Shown piece after piece: positions 35,151 through 45,658 of a stretch of DNA of 64,000 nucleotides; within the stretch, counting starts at the first letter, position 1, and each line of letters starts with the position of its first letter. The translations under genes and the position numbers were made by a program. The stretch is from the NCBI RefSeq assembly GCF_014651935.1, contig NZ_BMXV01000001.1, positions 682,001 to 746,000 of the forward strand, written 5' to 3'. The notes beneath the pieces are model-generated. The model saw only the letters and a list, made by a program, of their open reading frames with translations, had not been told where the DNA came from and searched no databases. This DNA comes from Marinobacter zhanjiangensis (lineage in GTDB: Bacteria > Pseudomonadota > Gammaproteobacteria > Pseudomonadales > Oleiphilaceae).

Positions 35151-35180
35151 GGTTGCTCTCCTTGTTCGGGGTGCTCAATC

Positions 35181-35867
35181 TCAATAATCGGTCAGACCCG
35201 ACGATTCTGAACGATCCCGGCGCCCCTGTGAAACTTCTCCCCGCTCGATGCGCCAGGTGGCATCCACCAGGTCGGCGGAGTGGCTGTCATCGGATTCTCC
35301 AATCAGCACTGTCAGGCCTTCGCCGCGCAGATCGGCAATGACCGACGACAGGCGCTTGGCCAGCACCGGTGCCACACCTTCGAAGGGCTCGTCCAGCAGG
35401 ATCATCTCACGACCGGGAATCAGCGCCCGGCCCAACGCCACCAGCTTCTGCTGGCCTCCGGACAATTGCAGCGCCTTGCGTTTGCCGAAGTCGGCAATTT
35501 CCGGCATGAGTTCATACACCCACTTCAGGCGTTGTTCGCCATCACGGATGTTGTTGGCCCAGGCGGGCATCAGCATGTTTTCGGTCACTGTCAGCTCCGG
35601 AATCAGGCGCCGGTCCTCCGGCATGTAGCTGATGCGCATCCCGGCCCGGCTCCAGGCTGGCTTGTGGGTGATGTCCCGGCCCTTGAAACTGATGGTGCCA
35701 CGATCTGCCGGCAGCAGACCCATGATGGCCCGGATCAGGGTGGTTTTGCCGGCGCCGTTGTGGCCGATCAGGCCGGACATTTCGCCGGTGGCAATGGTCA
35801 GGTTCACATCCCTGAGGATGCTGATGCCTTCAATCGAGACATCCAGGTTGGTAATTTCCAGGCTCAT
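35181..35867 (-). CDS. branched-chain amino acid-type ABC transporter ATPase (LivF-like)
   Basis: A 228-residue ABC ATPase. Walker A GHNGAGKTT near residue 36, signature LQLSGGQQKLVALGRAL near 133, Walker B EMILLDEPFEG near 156. The ATG at 35867 starts one base after the stop of the LivG-like gene, with GGGAG nine bases upstream; the ATG at 35876 has no spacing to that site. The C-terminal tail past residue 205 (RRDRSESSGLTDY) is unusually polar. Confidence 0.88.
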   Translation of the reverse strand: MSLEITNLDVSIEGISILRDVNLTIATGEMSGLIGHNGAGKTTLIRAIMGLLPADRGTISFKGRDITHKPAWSRAGMRISYMPEDRRLIPELTVTENMLMPAWANNIRDGEQRLKWVYELMPEIADFGKRKALQLSGGQQKLVALGRALIPGREMILLDEPFEGVAPVLAKRLSSVIADLRGEGLTVLIGESDDSHSADLVDATWRIERGEVSQGRRDRSESSGLTDY

Positions 35868-35868
35868 G

Positions 35869-36645
35869 TCAGGCATCTCCCTCTTTCTCTGGTGTCCTGT
35901 GGTGCTTGCCGGTGACCAGCTCCTGCACTTTGGCATCGGCCAGCACCTCGTCCACCGGACCATCCTTGATCACCTCGCCACTGGCGAACGCCAGAATCCG
36001 GCTTACGTAACGCTGGACGATCTCCATATCGTGTTCCACGAAGAGTACGGTCAGGCCACGCTGGCGCACCGCCTCCATTACCGTGTCCATGAGGGTGTAC
36101 TTTTCCTCCATGCTGACACCGCTGGTAGGCTCGTCCAGTAGCAGCATGCGTGGGTTGCCCAGCATGGCAATGGCGATGTCCAGCAGCTTGCGGGCGCCCT
36201 GGGGCATGGCGGTGACCATCTCGTCCCGGTAGTGGTTGATGTTCATCTGTTCCAGAATCTCGTCGGCAGCCTTGATGCGTTCCGGCGTTCGCACCGGGCG
36301 GATCATCTGGAACTGCCGATGCTCGGCGGCAGAGAGGGCGATGGCCAGGTTGTCGATCACCGGCAGCTCCAGAAACAGTTGGGGAATCTGGAACGACCGG
36401 GCCAGACCCTTGCGCATCAGCTTGCGGGGTCCCATTCCCTTGATCGGTGACCCATCGAAGGCAATGGTGCCCTGGGAGGGGGGCAGGTAGCCGGTCACCA
36501 TGTTGATAAAGGTGGTCTTGCCGGCGCCGTTGGCGCCGATAACGCCGACGATCTCCCCTTCGGAGATGGTCACGTTGATGTCTTCTGCCGCTGTCACCGC
36601 GCCAAAGTAGCGGGACAGCCCCTCGGTTCTGAGTATCTCGGTCAT
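35869..36645 (-). CDS. ABC transporter ATPase (LivG-like) with altered signature
   Basis: A 258-residue ABC ATPase. Walker A GANGAGKTTF near residue 36 and Walker B MLLLDEPTSGVSM near 168 are intact. The ABC signature, normally LSGGQ or LAYGQ, reads MPQGARKLLDIAIAM. The C terminus (SGEVIKDGPVDEVLADAKV) is the LivG extension. It overlaps the permease gene by four bases. With LivF it powers uptake; the altered signature may make the two ATP sites unequal. Confidence 0.88.
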   Translation of the reverse strand: MTEILRTEGLSRYFGAVTAAEDINVTISEGEIVGVIGANGAGKTTFINMVTGYLPPSQGTIAFDGSPIKGMGPRKLMRKGLARSFQIPQLFLELPVIDNLAIALSAAEHRQFQMIRPVRTPERIKAADEILEQMNINHYRDEMVTAMPQGARKLLDIAIAMLGNPRMLLLDEPTSGVSMEEKYTLMDTVMEAVRQRGLTVLFVEHDMEIVQRYVSRILAFASGEVIKDGPVDEVLADAKVQELVTGKHHRTPEKEGDA

Positions 36646-37583
36646 GAGGCGGCCCCTTTCTTGCGGGTGAACAGACTCCAGATGCCTTTAGGCAGGAACA
36701 GGATGATCAGTAGCAGGACGATACCGAGGATCATCTGCCAGGCATTGGGGGCCAGTTCCACAGCGTAGGTACGCACCAGGGTGAAGATCAGTGCGGCAAT
36801 GAACGGCGCCGCCACATGGCCGGTACCACCGAGGATGGCGATGAACACGAACTCCCCGGATATGGTCCAGTAGGCCATGGTCGGGTCCACGTGACCGGCG
36901 GCGAGGGCGGTCATGGATCCACCTACGGAGCCCACGGCGGCGGCCAGTACATAGTTGATGTACAGCACCTTGCGATGGGATATGCCCATGTATTCCACCC
37001 GCACCTCGTTTTCACGGATAGCCTCACAGGCCAGGCCGATGCTGGATTTGAAGTAGCGGTTGAGGAACAGGGCAATGGCCAGGGCCAGCACGAGCGCCAG
37101 CATCAGGGCCGTGGTGGTGGCCTGGCCGTCTCCCGGCGTGAACCCCAGCAGGGTCCAGTCGACGACGCCAAAGCCGTCGGTACTGCCCAGGCCATGACTC
37201 TTGACCAGAATGCCGTACAAAATCATGGAAAAGGCCAGCGACAGCATGGCGAAGAAGATTTCCCGGTAGCGGGTCATCAGCAGTCCCAGGATCATGGCGA
37301 CTACCGTGGTGACCACCACCCCGAGGCCTACCAGTACCAGCGCATCGGTGATGCCCAGAAAACGCCCGCCCAGGCCGACGGCATAGCCGCCCAGGCAGTA
37401 GAACAGGCCCTGGCCGAAGGATACCAGCCCGGCCCGCATCAGCATGACCACACCCATTACCACCAGTGCGGTGGAAATGGCCAGGGTCAGGGTGAATACC
37501 AGCCAGTTGGGACTGAACTGGGCAAGAATCGCGATGGCGATGGCAACGCCGATCAGAGACAGTTCGGTTCTTTCCAGCTTCAT
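36642..37583 (-). CDS. branched-chain-type ABC permease (LivM-like)
   Basis: A 313-residue permease with eight to ten hydrophobic segments. The LivM cytoplasmic loop appears as ACEAIRENEVRVEYMGISHR near residue 187, followed by AAVGSVGGSMTALAAGHVDP. It ends in a Lys/Arg-rich tail. It overlaps the LivH-like gene by one base and the LivG-like gene by four, showing tight translational coupling. Confidence 0.9.
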   Translation of the reverse strand: MKLERTELSLIGVAIAIAILAQFSPNWLVFTLTLAISTALVVMGVVMLMRAGLVSFGQGLFYCLGGYAVGLGGRFLGITDALVLVGLGVVVTTVVAMILGLLMTRYREIFFAMLSLAFSMILYGILVKSHGLGSTDGFGVVDWTLLGFTPGDGQATTTALMLALVLALAIALFLNRYFKSSIGLACEAIRENEVRVEYMGISHRKVLYINYVLAAAVGSVGGSMTALAAGHVDPTMAYWTISGEFVFIAILGGTGHVAAPFIAALIFTLVRTYAVELAPNAWQMILGIVLLLIILFLPKGIWSLFTRKKGAAS

Positions 37584-38482
37584 CAGATTTTCCTCGCAGC
37601 GGCCAGGCCAAACAGGCCATGGGGACGGAACACCAGCACTGTGGCCATGACCGCGTAGATGATGAACAACTCCAGCTCGGGCATGGTATGAATCGATGTG
37701 GCCCGGGCCAGTCCCACAATCACGGCCCCCACAGCGGCACCGGTGATGCTGCCCAGGCCACCGGTGACCACCACCGCAAAGGCCAGCACGATGACTTCAA
37801 CGCCGATACCCGGCACCACGGATATGATCGGTGCAGTGACGCCACCGGCAATGGCCCCGAGAGTGGCCCCGATCATGAAGGTGATGGTGAACATGCGGCG
37901 CACGTTCACGCCCATGGCCTCGGATACTTCCCGGTCATGGATGATGGAACGCAGGATCTTGCCCATATTGGTGCGCTCCAGCCAGAACCACAGGCCCAGG
38001 CCAATGACCACCGACAATGCCATGACCAGCAGGTCGTATTGGGACACCGTCAATACATCGATATTGAACCGGCCCATGGCAGCGTAGGGCTGCCAGGCAA
38101 AGTAGGGCGTGGTGCCCCAGACCAGTTTCATCACATCCTCAAGGATCAGCAGCACCGCAAAGGTGATAATCAGCATCAGAATCTCGTCGCGGCCGTACAT
38201 CAGCCGCAGCAGGCCGCGCTCGATGATCAGGCCGCTGATGGCGCCGATCAGTATCGCCGAGACCGCAATAATGGCGAACGCTATCCATAGCTGGTCACCG
38301 CCCTGGGCGTAGTACCAGCCAAGGGCCGAAGCGGCCGCATAGGCACCCAGGGCATAGAGGCTGCCGTGGGCCATGTTCAGAATTCTCATCACGCCGTAGA
38401 TGACGGTAAGCCCCGCCGCTACCAGGAACAGCCACGAGGCGTAGATGAACCCGTCAATCAGGATCGCCCAGACCGTTAACAT
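37583..38482 (-). CDS. branched-chain-type ABC permease (LivH-like)
   Basis: A 299-residue permease, eight hydrophobic segments. Motifs GVMRILNMAHGSLYALGAYA near residue 30 and RSIIHDREVSEAMGVNVRRM near 180 are the LivH pattern, the latter being the ATPase-contact loop. The ATG at 38482 is 103 bases after the binding-protein stop; a large hairpin occupies that gap. Confidence 0.9.
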   Translation of the reverse strand: MLTVWAILIDGFIYASWLFLVAAGLTVIYGVMRILNMAHGSLYALGAYAAASALGWYYAQGGDQLWIAFAIIAVSAILIGAISGLIIERGLLRLMYGRDEILMLIITFAVLLILEDVMKLVWGTTPYFAWQPYAAMGRFNIDVLTVSQYDLLVMALSVVIGLGLWFWLERTNMGKILRSIIHDREVSEAMGVNVRRMFTITFMIGATLGAIAGGVTAPIISVVPGIGVEVIVLAFAVVVTGGLGSITGAAVGAVIVGLARATSIHTMPELELFIIYAVMATVLVFRPHGLFGLAAARKI

Positions 38483-38508
38483 CGGTTACTTCTCCCATGA
38501 TGGAACGC

Positions 38509-38566
38509 GCCGGTGGCCTGGGAGCCTGCGCGGCATTACCACGCAGACTCCCAGGGGCTCACCGGC
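38509..38566 (-). promoter_or_regulatory. intercistronic stem-loop between binding protein and permease genes
   Basis: A long imperfect hairpin: GCCGGTG (38509-38515) with CACCGGC (38560-38566), and inside it CCTGGGAG/CTCCCAGG and CTGCG/CGCAG. It lies directly 3' of the binding-protein gene. In other ABC operons such structures hold up 3' decay so that the receptor is made in excess over the permease. No T run, so not a full terminator. Confidence 0.6.
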
Positions 38567-38585
38567 GGTCAGGCAGGTGAATGGA

Positions 38586-39893
38586 TCAGTCGCAGTCGAC
38601 GCCGGGGAAACCTTCCTTGATCCATTGCTGGGCGTTGTAGCCGTCCGGGGCAGATACGCACTCGCCCGGATAGGAGCGGACGTTACGCAGTTCCGCCTCG
38701 CCATCCTCGTAGTGGTACTCGCCGTAGTACATCGGCTGAACCGCCTGGTGACCATTCGCCAGATCCATTCGGACCGTACCGGAAACGGACGGGAACTCGG
38801 CGCCCTTGAGGGTGGCGGCCAGTTGTTCAGAACTTGGCACGCCTTCGGCACCGGAATTATCGGCAGCGTACTTCAGCGCGAGGATGGCCTGGGCGGCCTT
38901 GGAGGCGGGGTAGCTTGGTGGTGTGCCATGCTCGGCCTCATAGGCTTCGCGGAACCACTCACTCAGCTCGTTGTCCGGCATGAACGCACCGAAGGGCCCG
39001 CGTCCACCCAGGATGGTGCCGTTGGGGGCCTGTCCGTCAAACCGGTGCAGGCCGGACTCGCCGGTGGTCAGCAGTGCGTCGGCCTGGGCCAGCAGACCGC
39101 GGGCGTTGGCCTGGAGCACGAAGGACTCCATGTCACCGCCCCACATGGACGAGTGGATGATCTCCGGGCGCTCGGTTTGCAGCGCCGAGATCTCGGTACC
39201 GTAGCTGCCCTGGAAGATCTGAGGGGTCTGGTTGGCGATGATCTCCGCCTCGGGCATCAGCTGTTCCATGGCCAGCGTGAAGTCCTGCCAGGAATCCTGA
39301 CCCCAGGCGTAGTTCTGCTGGATGCCGGCAATGCGCTCGGCGTCCGGACGGGTTTCCGCAAGGTAACGGGCCGCGCCGACGTTGTCGGCGACAGCATCCA
39401 GGCCGGTGCGGAACATGTATTGCGGGTCGTCAAGCTCGGCAAACAGGCGGGAGGTGCCGCAGTCAAAGGCGATGGTGAACATCTCCATTTCTTCCGCCAC
39501 CGGGCCGATGGCCAGGCAGTCGCCGGAGGAAATGTAACCGATCACGGCATCCACGTTCTGCCGCTGAACCAGGTTGCGGTATTCCTCCACCTGCTTGGTG
39601 GGGCCGCCGGCCTCGTCCACCACCACGGACTCCAGCATCAGGCCGTTGACGCCCTTGCTGTCGTAGGGGGCGGGCAGAGTGCCCTCGTTAATGGCGTCGA
39701 TCACGATTTCCGCACCCTGGGCTGCGGGTACGCCGAAGGGCCCGGAGGCGCCCCCGGACAGGAAGGTGACGAAGCCCACCTTGAAGGTGTCATCCTGGGC
39801 ATTGGCGGCTCCGGCCAGGCCCATCACGCCGACGGACGCGAGGGCGACCGACAGCAGCGTTCTTTTCAGTAACCGGGGTTGTTGGGTTGTCAT
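38586..39893 (-). CDS. ABC transporter substrate-binding protein (LivK/Peripla_BP_6 type) 1
   Basis: A 435-residue periplasmic receptor with a signal peptide ending GAANAQD. KVGFVTFLSGGASGPFGVPA starts the mature domain and VIGYISSGDCLAIGPVAEE near residue 137 is the typical type I fold. The C terminus has several Cys (ECVSAPDGYNAQQ, VDCD) that may pair. It precedes livH, so it is the receptor cognate to the permease. The ligand is unknown; similar proteins bind amino acids, amides, urea or aromatic acids. Confidence 0.88.
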   Translation of the reverse strand: MTTQQPRLLKRTLLSVALASVGVMGLAGAANAQDDTFKVGFVTFLSGGASGPFGVPAAQGAEIVIDAINEGTLPAPYDSKGVNGLMLESVVVDEAGGPTKQVEEYRNLVQRQNVDAVIGYISSGDCLAIGPVAEEMEMFTIAFDCGTSRLFAELDDPQYMFRTGLDAVADNVGAARYLAETRPDAERIAGIQQNYAWGQDSWQDFTLAMEQLMPEAEIIANQTPQIFQGSYGTEISALQTERPEIIHSSMWGGDMESFVLQANARGLLAQADALLTTGESGLHRFDGQAPNGTILGGRGPFGAFMPDNELSEWFREAYEAEHGTPPSYPASKAAQAILALKYAADNSGAEGVPSSEQLAATLKGAEFPSVSGTVRMDLANGHQAVQPMYYGEYHYEDGEAELRNVRSYPGECVSAPDGYNAQQWIKEGFPGVDCD

Positions 39894-39956
39894 TGCGTGC
39901 TCCTTGGTTGTTGTTGTGCTCGGTTCGGATGCTGCACTGAGTGAAAACGGTGGCGC

Positions 39957-41279
39957 TTAGCCACCGGGGCTACCCCGTCGCTCCCGGATCAGGGCGACGG
40001 ATGGTTTCAGGGATTCGGCATCGTAGACCCGCCAGTTACCCAGCAGGACGCTGGCAGGCGGAAAACGGTCGTTGGGCACCGGTGTGCCGATGGCCTGGGC
40101 CTGGACGATCTGGTGGGTGTCCGGATCAATATAGGACGTAAAGCCGTCGGGATCCTTGGGCAGACGGATTTCCAGACCCTCCAGTGCGGAAATCATGGCC
40201 CGGGTATCGGTGACATCACCGGCCTGGCGAATGGCACGGGCAATGGCCAGTACACCGGCATAGGCCCCCTGGGCGGAATAGCTGGGATAACGCCCGGACA
40301 TGGCGTGGAAACGCGCCACGAAGGACCGGTTCAGTTCGGTATCCGGCCAGTTCACATGGTGCCGGGCAGACAGGATCAGCCCCGGGGGCGGGTTGTCGCC
40401 CAGGGCGACCAGGGTTTCGTAATCGCCCCCGGTATCGAAATTGGCCACCCGCATCTGTTCGAACAGCCGGGTGGTCCGGGCCTGTTCCAGGAAAGCGGTG
40501 AAGTCACCGCCCCACAGGGCCACCACCAGCACGTCCGGCGGGCTTTCCAGTAGCGACTGGATGTAGAGTGAATAGTCCGGTTCGTACAGGCGCGGCCAGT
40601 AGGTGCCGGTCTGCTCGAACTGCACGTCATGTTGTGCCAGTGCCTGTTTCAGGTCGCGCCAGGCCACCCGGCCGTATTCGTAGTCAGGCCCCAGGAATGC
40701 CAGTTTGCGCCAGCCGGTGCGGGCCTGCAGGTCCTTGAGATAGCGGGCGCCGGCGGCATGGGAAGTCCAGGTATCGCTGGACACGCGGAAGTAGTAGTCG
40801 TGACCCTCCTCCAGGGTGGCCCGGGAAGAGGCATGGTCGGTACCCACCATGATTACCTGTTGTTGCCGCGCCAGCCGGCTGACCGCCATGCCGACGCCAG
40901 AGCTGACCATGCCGCACAGGATATTGGCGTCGTCCTGGCTGATGAAGTCTTCGGCCATGCGCACCGCGAACGAGGCCTTCGAGCGGGAGTCGTCAACGAT
41001 GACCCGCAGCCTGGGGGCGTCCGGGTCTTGCGCCAGCTCCTCGAGCGCCAGGCGAATGCCGACGATGCTGTCGCGGCCATAGCTGGCGGAACGCCCGGTC
41101 ATGGGGTACATACAGGCAACCGTGGCATCGGCCTGTTGCGCCGGCGCGCCCAGTTCAACACGGCCAACCGGCGGTGCATCGGGCAGGGCATGCAGCAGGG
41201 GAACAACACAGACATAGAGCAGCAGGATGGACAGACGCCGCATCCAGCGGCGGGTCGCAGTGCTCGCTGTTACAGGCAT
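39957..41279 (-). CDS. ABC transporter substrate-binding protein 2 (Peripla_BP_6 type)
   Basis: A 440-residue binding protein. Hydrophobic LSILLLYVCVVPLLHAL near residue 16 is the export signal; the mature part starts with VACMYPMTGRSASYGRDSIV. CGMVSSGVGMAVSRLARQQQ near 130 and YAGVLAIARAIRQAGDV near 345 fit the type I periplasmic fold. The start is uncertain (ATG 41279, ATG 41243, or TTG 41339). A sigma-54 promoter lies 110-126 bases upstream. It and receptor 1 differ in sequence, so one transporter may serve two ligands, or one protein may act as a sensor. Confidence 0.82.
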   Translation of the reverse strand: MPVTASTATRRWMRRLSILLLYVCVVPLLHALPDAPPVGRVELGAPAQQADATVACMYPMTGRSASYGRDSIVGIRLALEELAQDPDAPRLRVIVDDSRSKASFAVRMAEDFISQDDANILCGMVSSGVGMAVSRLARQQQVIMVGTDHASSRATLEEGHDYYFRVSSDTWTSHAAGARYLKDLQARTGWRKLAFLGPDYEYGRVAWRDLKQALAQHDVQFEQTGTYWPRLYEPDYSLYIQSLLESPPDVLVVALWGGDFTAFLEQARTTRLFEQMRVANFDTGGDYETLVALGDNPPPGLILSARHHVNWPDTELNRSFVARFHAMSGRYPSYSAQGAYAGVLAIARAIRQAGDVTDTRAMISALEGLEIRLPKDPDGFTSYIDPDTHQIVQAQAIGTPVPNDRFPPASVLLGNWRVYDAESLKPSVALIRERRGSPGG

Positions 41280-41388
41280 GGCTTGTGGCTGGCGATGACG
41301 GTTCCGGGGTCCCCGCACGTCTGCCTCCCGATCCGGCAAGAGCCGGTATCCTGTGATGATTTGTTGTTATGTCTTTGCTGTAATCTGT

Positions 41389-41405
41389 AGCAAGCCGGGG
41401 GCCAA
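41389..41405 (-). promoter_or_regulatory. sigma-54 promoter
   Basis: On the minus strand TTGGCCCCCGGCTTGCT has GG and GC exactly ten bases apart and matches TGGCAC-N5-TTGC at most positions. It points at binding protein 2 and lies between it and the sigma-54 activator gene. Transcription would start about 12 bases beyond the GC. Confidence 0.6.
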
Positions 41406-41480
41406 CCAACCCCCTGTGCCCGGAACACTGCTGCTACGGGCGTGCATGGTGACGGTCCGGAATGACGAGAAGCCACTTCA

Positions 41481-41526
41481 TGAGCGGATACCGCTCAAAA
41501 GGTGATCGATTGCGGGCGGTAACCGC

Positions 41527-41529
<3 letters not shown>
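41481..41529. promoter_or_regulatory. two palindromic activator sites upstream of the sigma-54 promoter
   Basis: TGAGCGG-ATA-CCGCTCA (41481-41497) is a perfect dyad. A second, weaker copy at 41513-41529 (core GCGGTAACCGC) has its centre 32 bases away, about three helical turns. They lie 75-125 bases upstream of the sigma-54 promoter, a usual distance for enhancer-binding proteins. The second copy overlaps the stop codon of the activator gene. Confidence 0.55.
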
Positions 41530-42856
<1,327 letters not shown>

Positions 42857-42882
<26 letters not shown>

Positions 42883-44617
42883 GGTGGTGAGGTTCTGGTG
42901 TTTGTTCTTGTGATATTGCGTTTTCACCAAGGTTATCACTGTTTGCCGCCGGAAGGGTGACCGATACCGTGGTGCCCTCGCCGCTGATGCTGTGAATATG
43001 CAGGTCGCCACCGTTGAGCTCGATCAGCTGGCGGGAAATGCTCAGGCCCAGGCCTGTGCCCTCCTGGCGGGTGGTAAAGAAGGGGTCGGTGACCTGCTGC
43101 AGGGTATCGGAATCCATGCCACAGCCGTTGTCGGTTATATCCACATGAATCCGGTCGCCGTTGCGGAAGGCCCGCAGATGAACCGCCCCGCCGGGTGCGC
43201 AGGCCTCGATGGCGTTGGCCAGCAGGTTGACCAGGCATTGTATGGTCTGGTCCGGGCTGGCGTAGACGGCCAGGCGGGAATCGCCAGTGGCGGACACGGT
43301 CACCTGGCGCTGGTCCGCCAGCCCGGAGGTGAGCACCGTGGCGTGGCGGAATACCCGACGGATCTCCACCCGCTGGGGCTCGCCGGGCACCGGCCGGCCA
43401 TAGTCGAGCAGGTCGCCTACTACCCGGTTCAGGCGATCGATTTCCGTTTCCACCGACACCAGCAGGTCGCGGCGCTGGTGGTCGGGCTCGCCTTTTTCCA
43501 GTGCCTGCACGGTGAGTTTGATGGTGGCCAGGGGGTTGCGTACCTCGTGGGCCACGCCAGTGGCAAATTCCCCCAGCACGGCCATCTTTTCCGCCTGTAC
43601 GGTGCGGCCAATCAGTTCCTGCAGGCGGTCGGCCATGGCGTTGAAGGCATGGGCCAGAACGTCGATCTCGTCCTTGTCGTTTTTGGGTGCCTGCAGGCGG
43701 AAGTTGAGGTCACCACTGGCCAGGGTCTCCGCGCCCTGAACCAGCCGCGTGACCCGGCGGCGCAGGCTGCGGGCCAGGGCCCAGAACAGCACCACCGTGC
43801 CCAGCGCCATCACTCCGGCCAGGGCGTAGAGCCCGAGCTGGGCGCTGCGCAGGGGGCTGAGGATATCGCCGGCGGCCACCTGGTAGTCGATGCGCCAGCC
43901 GGGCAGCACCTCCGGGCCGTTGCGCAGGTCCGCCGGTGCCGTATCCAGCCGGTTGCCGGTGGGCTCCAGTAACGTGCCGGCCGGGGTTCTGAGGTAGGGG
44001 CGCAGGACGCCGGCAAGGTTCTCGGTGCGCATCAGCTCGGTCAGCGACGCCAGCCGCACGTGCAGCGCGATTGAACCGGATATGGCCTGTTCCCCGGTAT
44101 CCCGCAGGGGCTGGCGGATCAGCAGCCAGCCAGGTTCCGCACCGCTGCCAACCCGTGGGCCGATAATCTCGCTGTTGGCCACCATCACCAGGGGCAGGCC
44201 GTTGGTGCTCCAGCCCTGGCGGCCCCAGTAGGGTTTACCGGAGGCGGCCTGCCCGGGTATCACTTCGGTCAGTTCATTCTGTTCATTGAAGAACAGGATG
44301 CCGTACAGGTCCGGGGAGTCCGCCTCCACCCGCACCAGTTCCCGGATCCCCTCCGGCACGGCGTCGGTGTAGTTGAGATAGAGGGGCATGGAAGGGTGGG
44401 TGGACAGGGTTTCCAGCTGGTAGATGCGGTTCTCGATAAAATTGGTGAGCCGGTTGGCGGTACCGGCCACCTGGGCGTCCAGCCGCTCGCCGGCAAGACG
44501 CTCGGTGACCGAGTCTGCCACTGTGGCATACAGGCTGCTGAGTACCGCGACAGCGCCGACAATCAGAGTCAGCGAGAGCAGCGAGTATCTTCCTACCAGG
44601 CTGAAACGGGGTTTCAT
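42857..44617 (-). CDS. membrane sensor histidine kinase
   Basis: A 586-residue kinase. First membrane helix at about 8-30, a long periplasmic sensor region (35-255, probably dCache-like, with IIGPRVGSGAEPGWLLIRQP), second helix near 260-280, HAMP (GAETLASGDLNFRLQAPKND), dimerisation domain with phospho-accepting His357 in GVAHEVRNPLATIKLTVQAL, and ATPase motifs NLLANAIEA, DNGCGM and GTGLGLSISRQL. It phosphorylates the response regulator encoded with it. The ligand is presumably outside the cytoplasm. ATG 44617 is favoured; ATG 44629 is possible. Confidence 0.92.
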
Positions 44618-44691
44618 GAATGGTCTCATCGTTATTGTTATTGAAATACGATAAAATTTTTATACATGTCAAGAAATCTGAGGAATAGTCC

Positions 44692-45495
44692 ATGTCCACC
44701 CCAGGAGGCACTCCGGTGCCATCCCGCAAGTCCTCCGGCGGCAGTACCACGCTCACCAAGGCCTGCACCCTGCTGCGTGCGGTGGCCACCGTTTTTCCCA
44801 CTGGTGGCAGTCTGTCCCACATTGCCCGCGAGGTGGGGATGAACACCGCGACCGCCCATCGCCTGCTGACGGGACTGGCCGGCGAGGGGTTGCTCACCTT
44901 CGATCCCTATGCCAAGACCTATCATGTGGGGTTTGACCTGCTGCGCATGGCGGAGTCGGCCCAGGAGGTGGCGCCGGATCTCAAGTTGCGGCACGCCCTG
45001 CAGCCGGTACTGGGCCGCATCGCCATTCGTACTGAAGATTACACCTACCTGAGTATCCGTGCGAACCGCGACGCGGTCTGCATCGACGTGGCGGAGGGGA
45101 CCTACCCGGTAACCGCCAACACCCTGGAGGCCGGGGCCCGCCGGCCGCTGGGCATTGGTGCCGCCGCCATGGCCCTGCTGGCAGCCTTGCCGGAGCAGGA
45201 GGCTCGGCGGATTCTGGAGCTCAATGCACCCCGTTATCCACGCTACTCGGGCATTACCCGTGATGAGGTGGAGCAGTGGCTGGACCAGGCCCGGGAACAT
45301 GGTTATTCGGTGAACGAAGGTCGTATCGTGCCGGAGGTTTCCGCCGTCGGTCTTGCCTTCCGGGTGCCGGCCTCTGGCGAGCATGCCGCCATCAGCGTGG
45401 CCTCGGTGGCTTCCCGGATGAATCAGGAGCGGCGCCAGGAAGTGCTTGAAATCGTCCGTGAGGAAGTGCGGCACTGGACGCTACAAAGGGCGTGA
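44692..45495 (+). CDS. IclR-family transcriptional regulator
   Basis: A 267-residue regulator. Winged helix-turn-helix at about 25-85 (GGSLSHIAREVGMNTATAHR), then a GAF-like effector domain with EAGARRPLGIGAAAMALLAA near 150. Such proteins control catabolism of organic acids and aromatics. It is divergent from the kinase gene and 163 bases upstream of the TRAP-CoA transferase genes, which it probably governs. The intergenic bases are AT-rich but no clear operator was found. Confidence 0.88.
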   Translation: MSTPGGTPVPSRKSSGGSTTLTKACTLLRAVATVFPTGGSLSHIAREVGMNTATAHRLLTGLAGEGLLTFDPYAKTYHVGFDLLRMAESAQEVAPDLKLRHALQPVLGRIAIRTEDYTYLSIRANRDAVCIDVAEGTYPVTANTLEAGARRPLGIGAAAMALLAALPEQEARRILELNAPRYPRYSGITRDEVEQWLDQAREHGYSVNEGRIVPEVSAVGLAFRVPASGEHAAISVASVASRMNQERRQEVLEIVREEVRHWTLQRA

Positions 45496-45658
45496 CCATG
45501 AGGAGATCTCTGGAGTTTTATCACTATGTGAGAATAATATTCAGCATGGTGGGAAAAATTTGACGGAGGATGGAGCAGGAGCTAATTTGTTCTGCGGGTC
45601 TGAAATGTGAACTATGTTTAAAAACGAACCAAACAATAAAAAGCTATCGGAGAATCTC

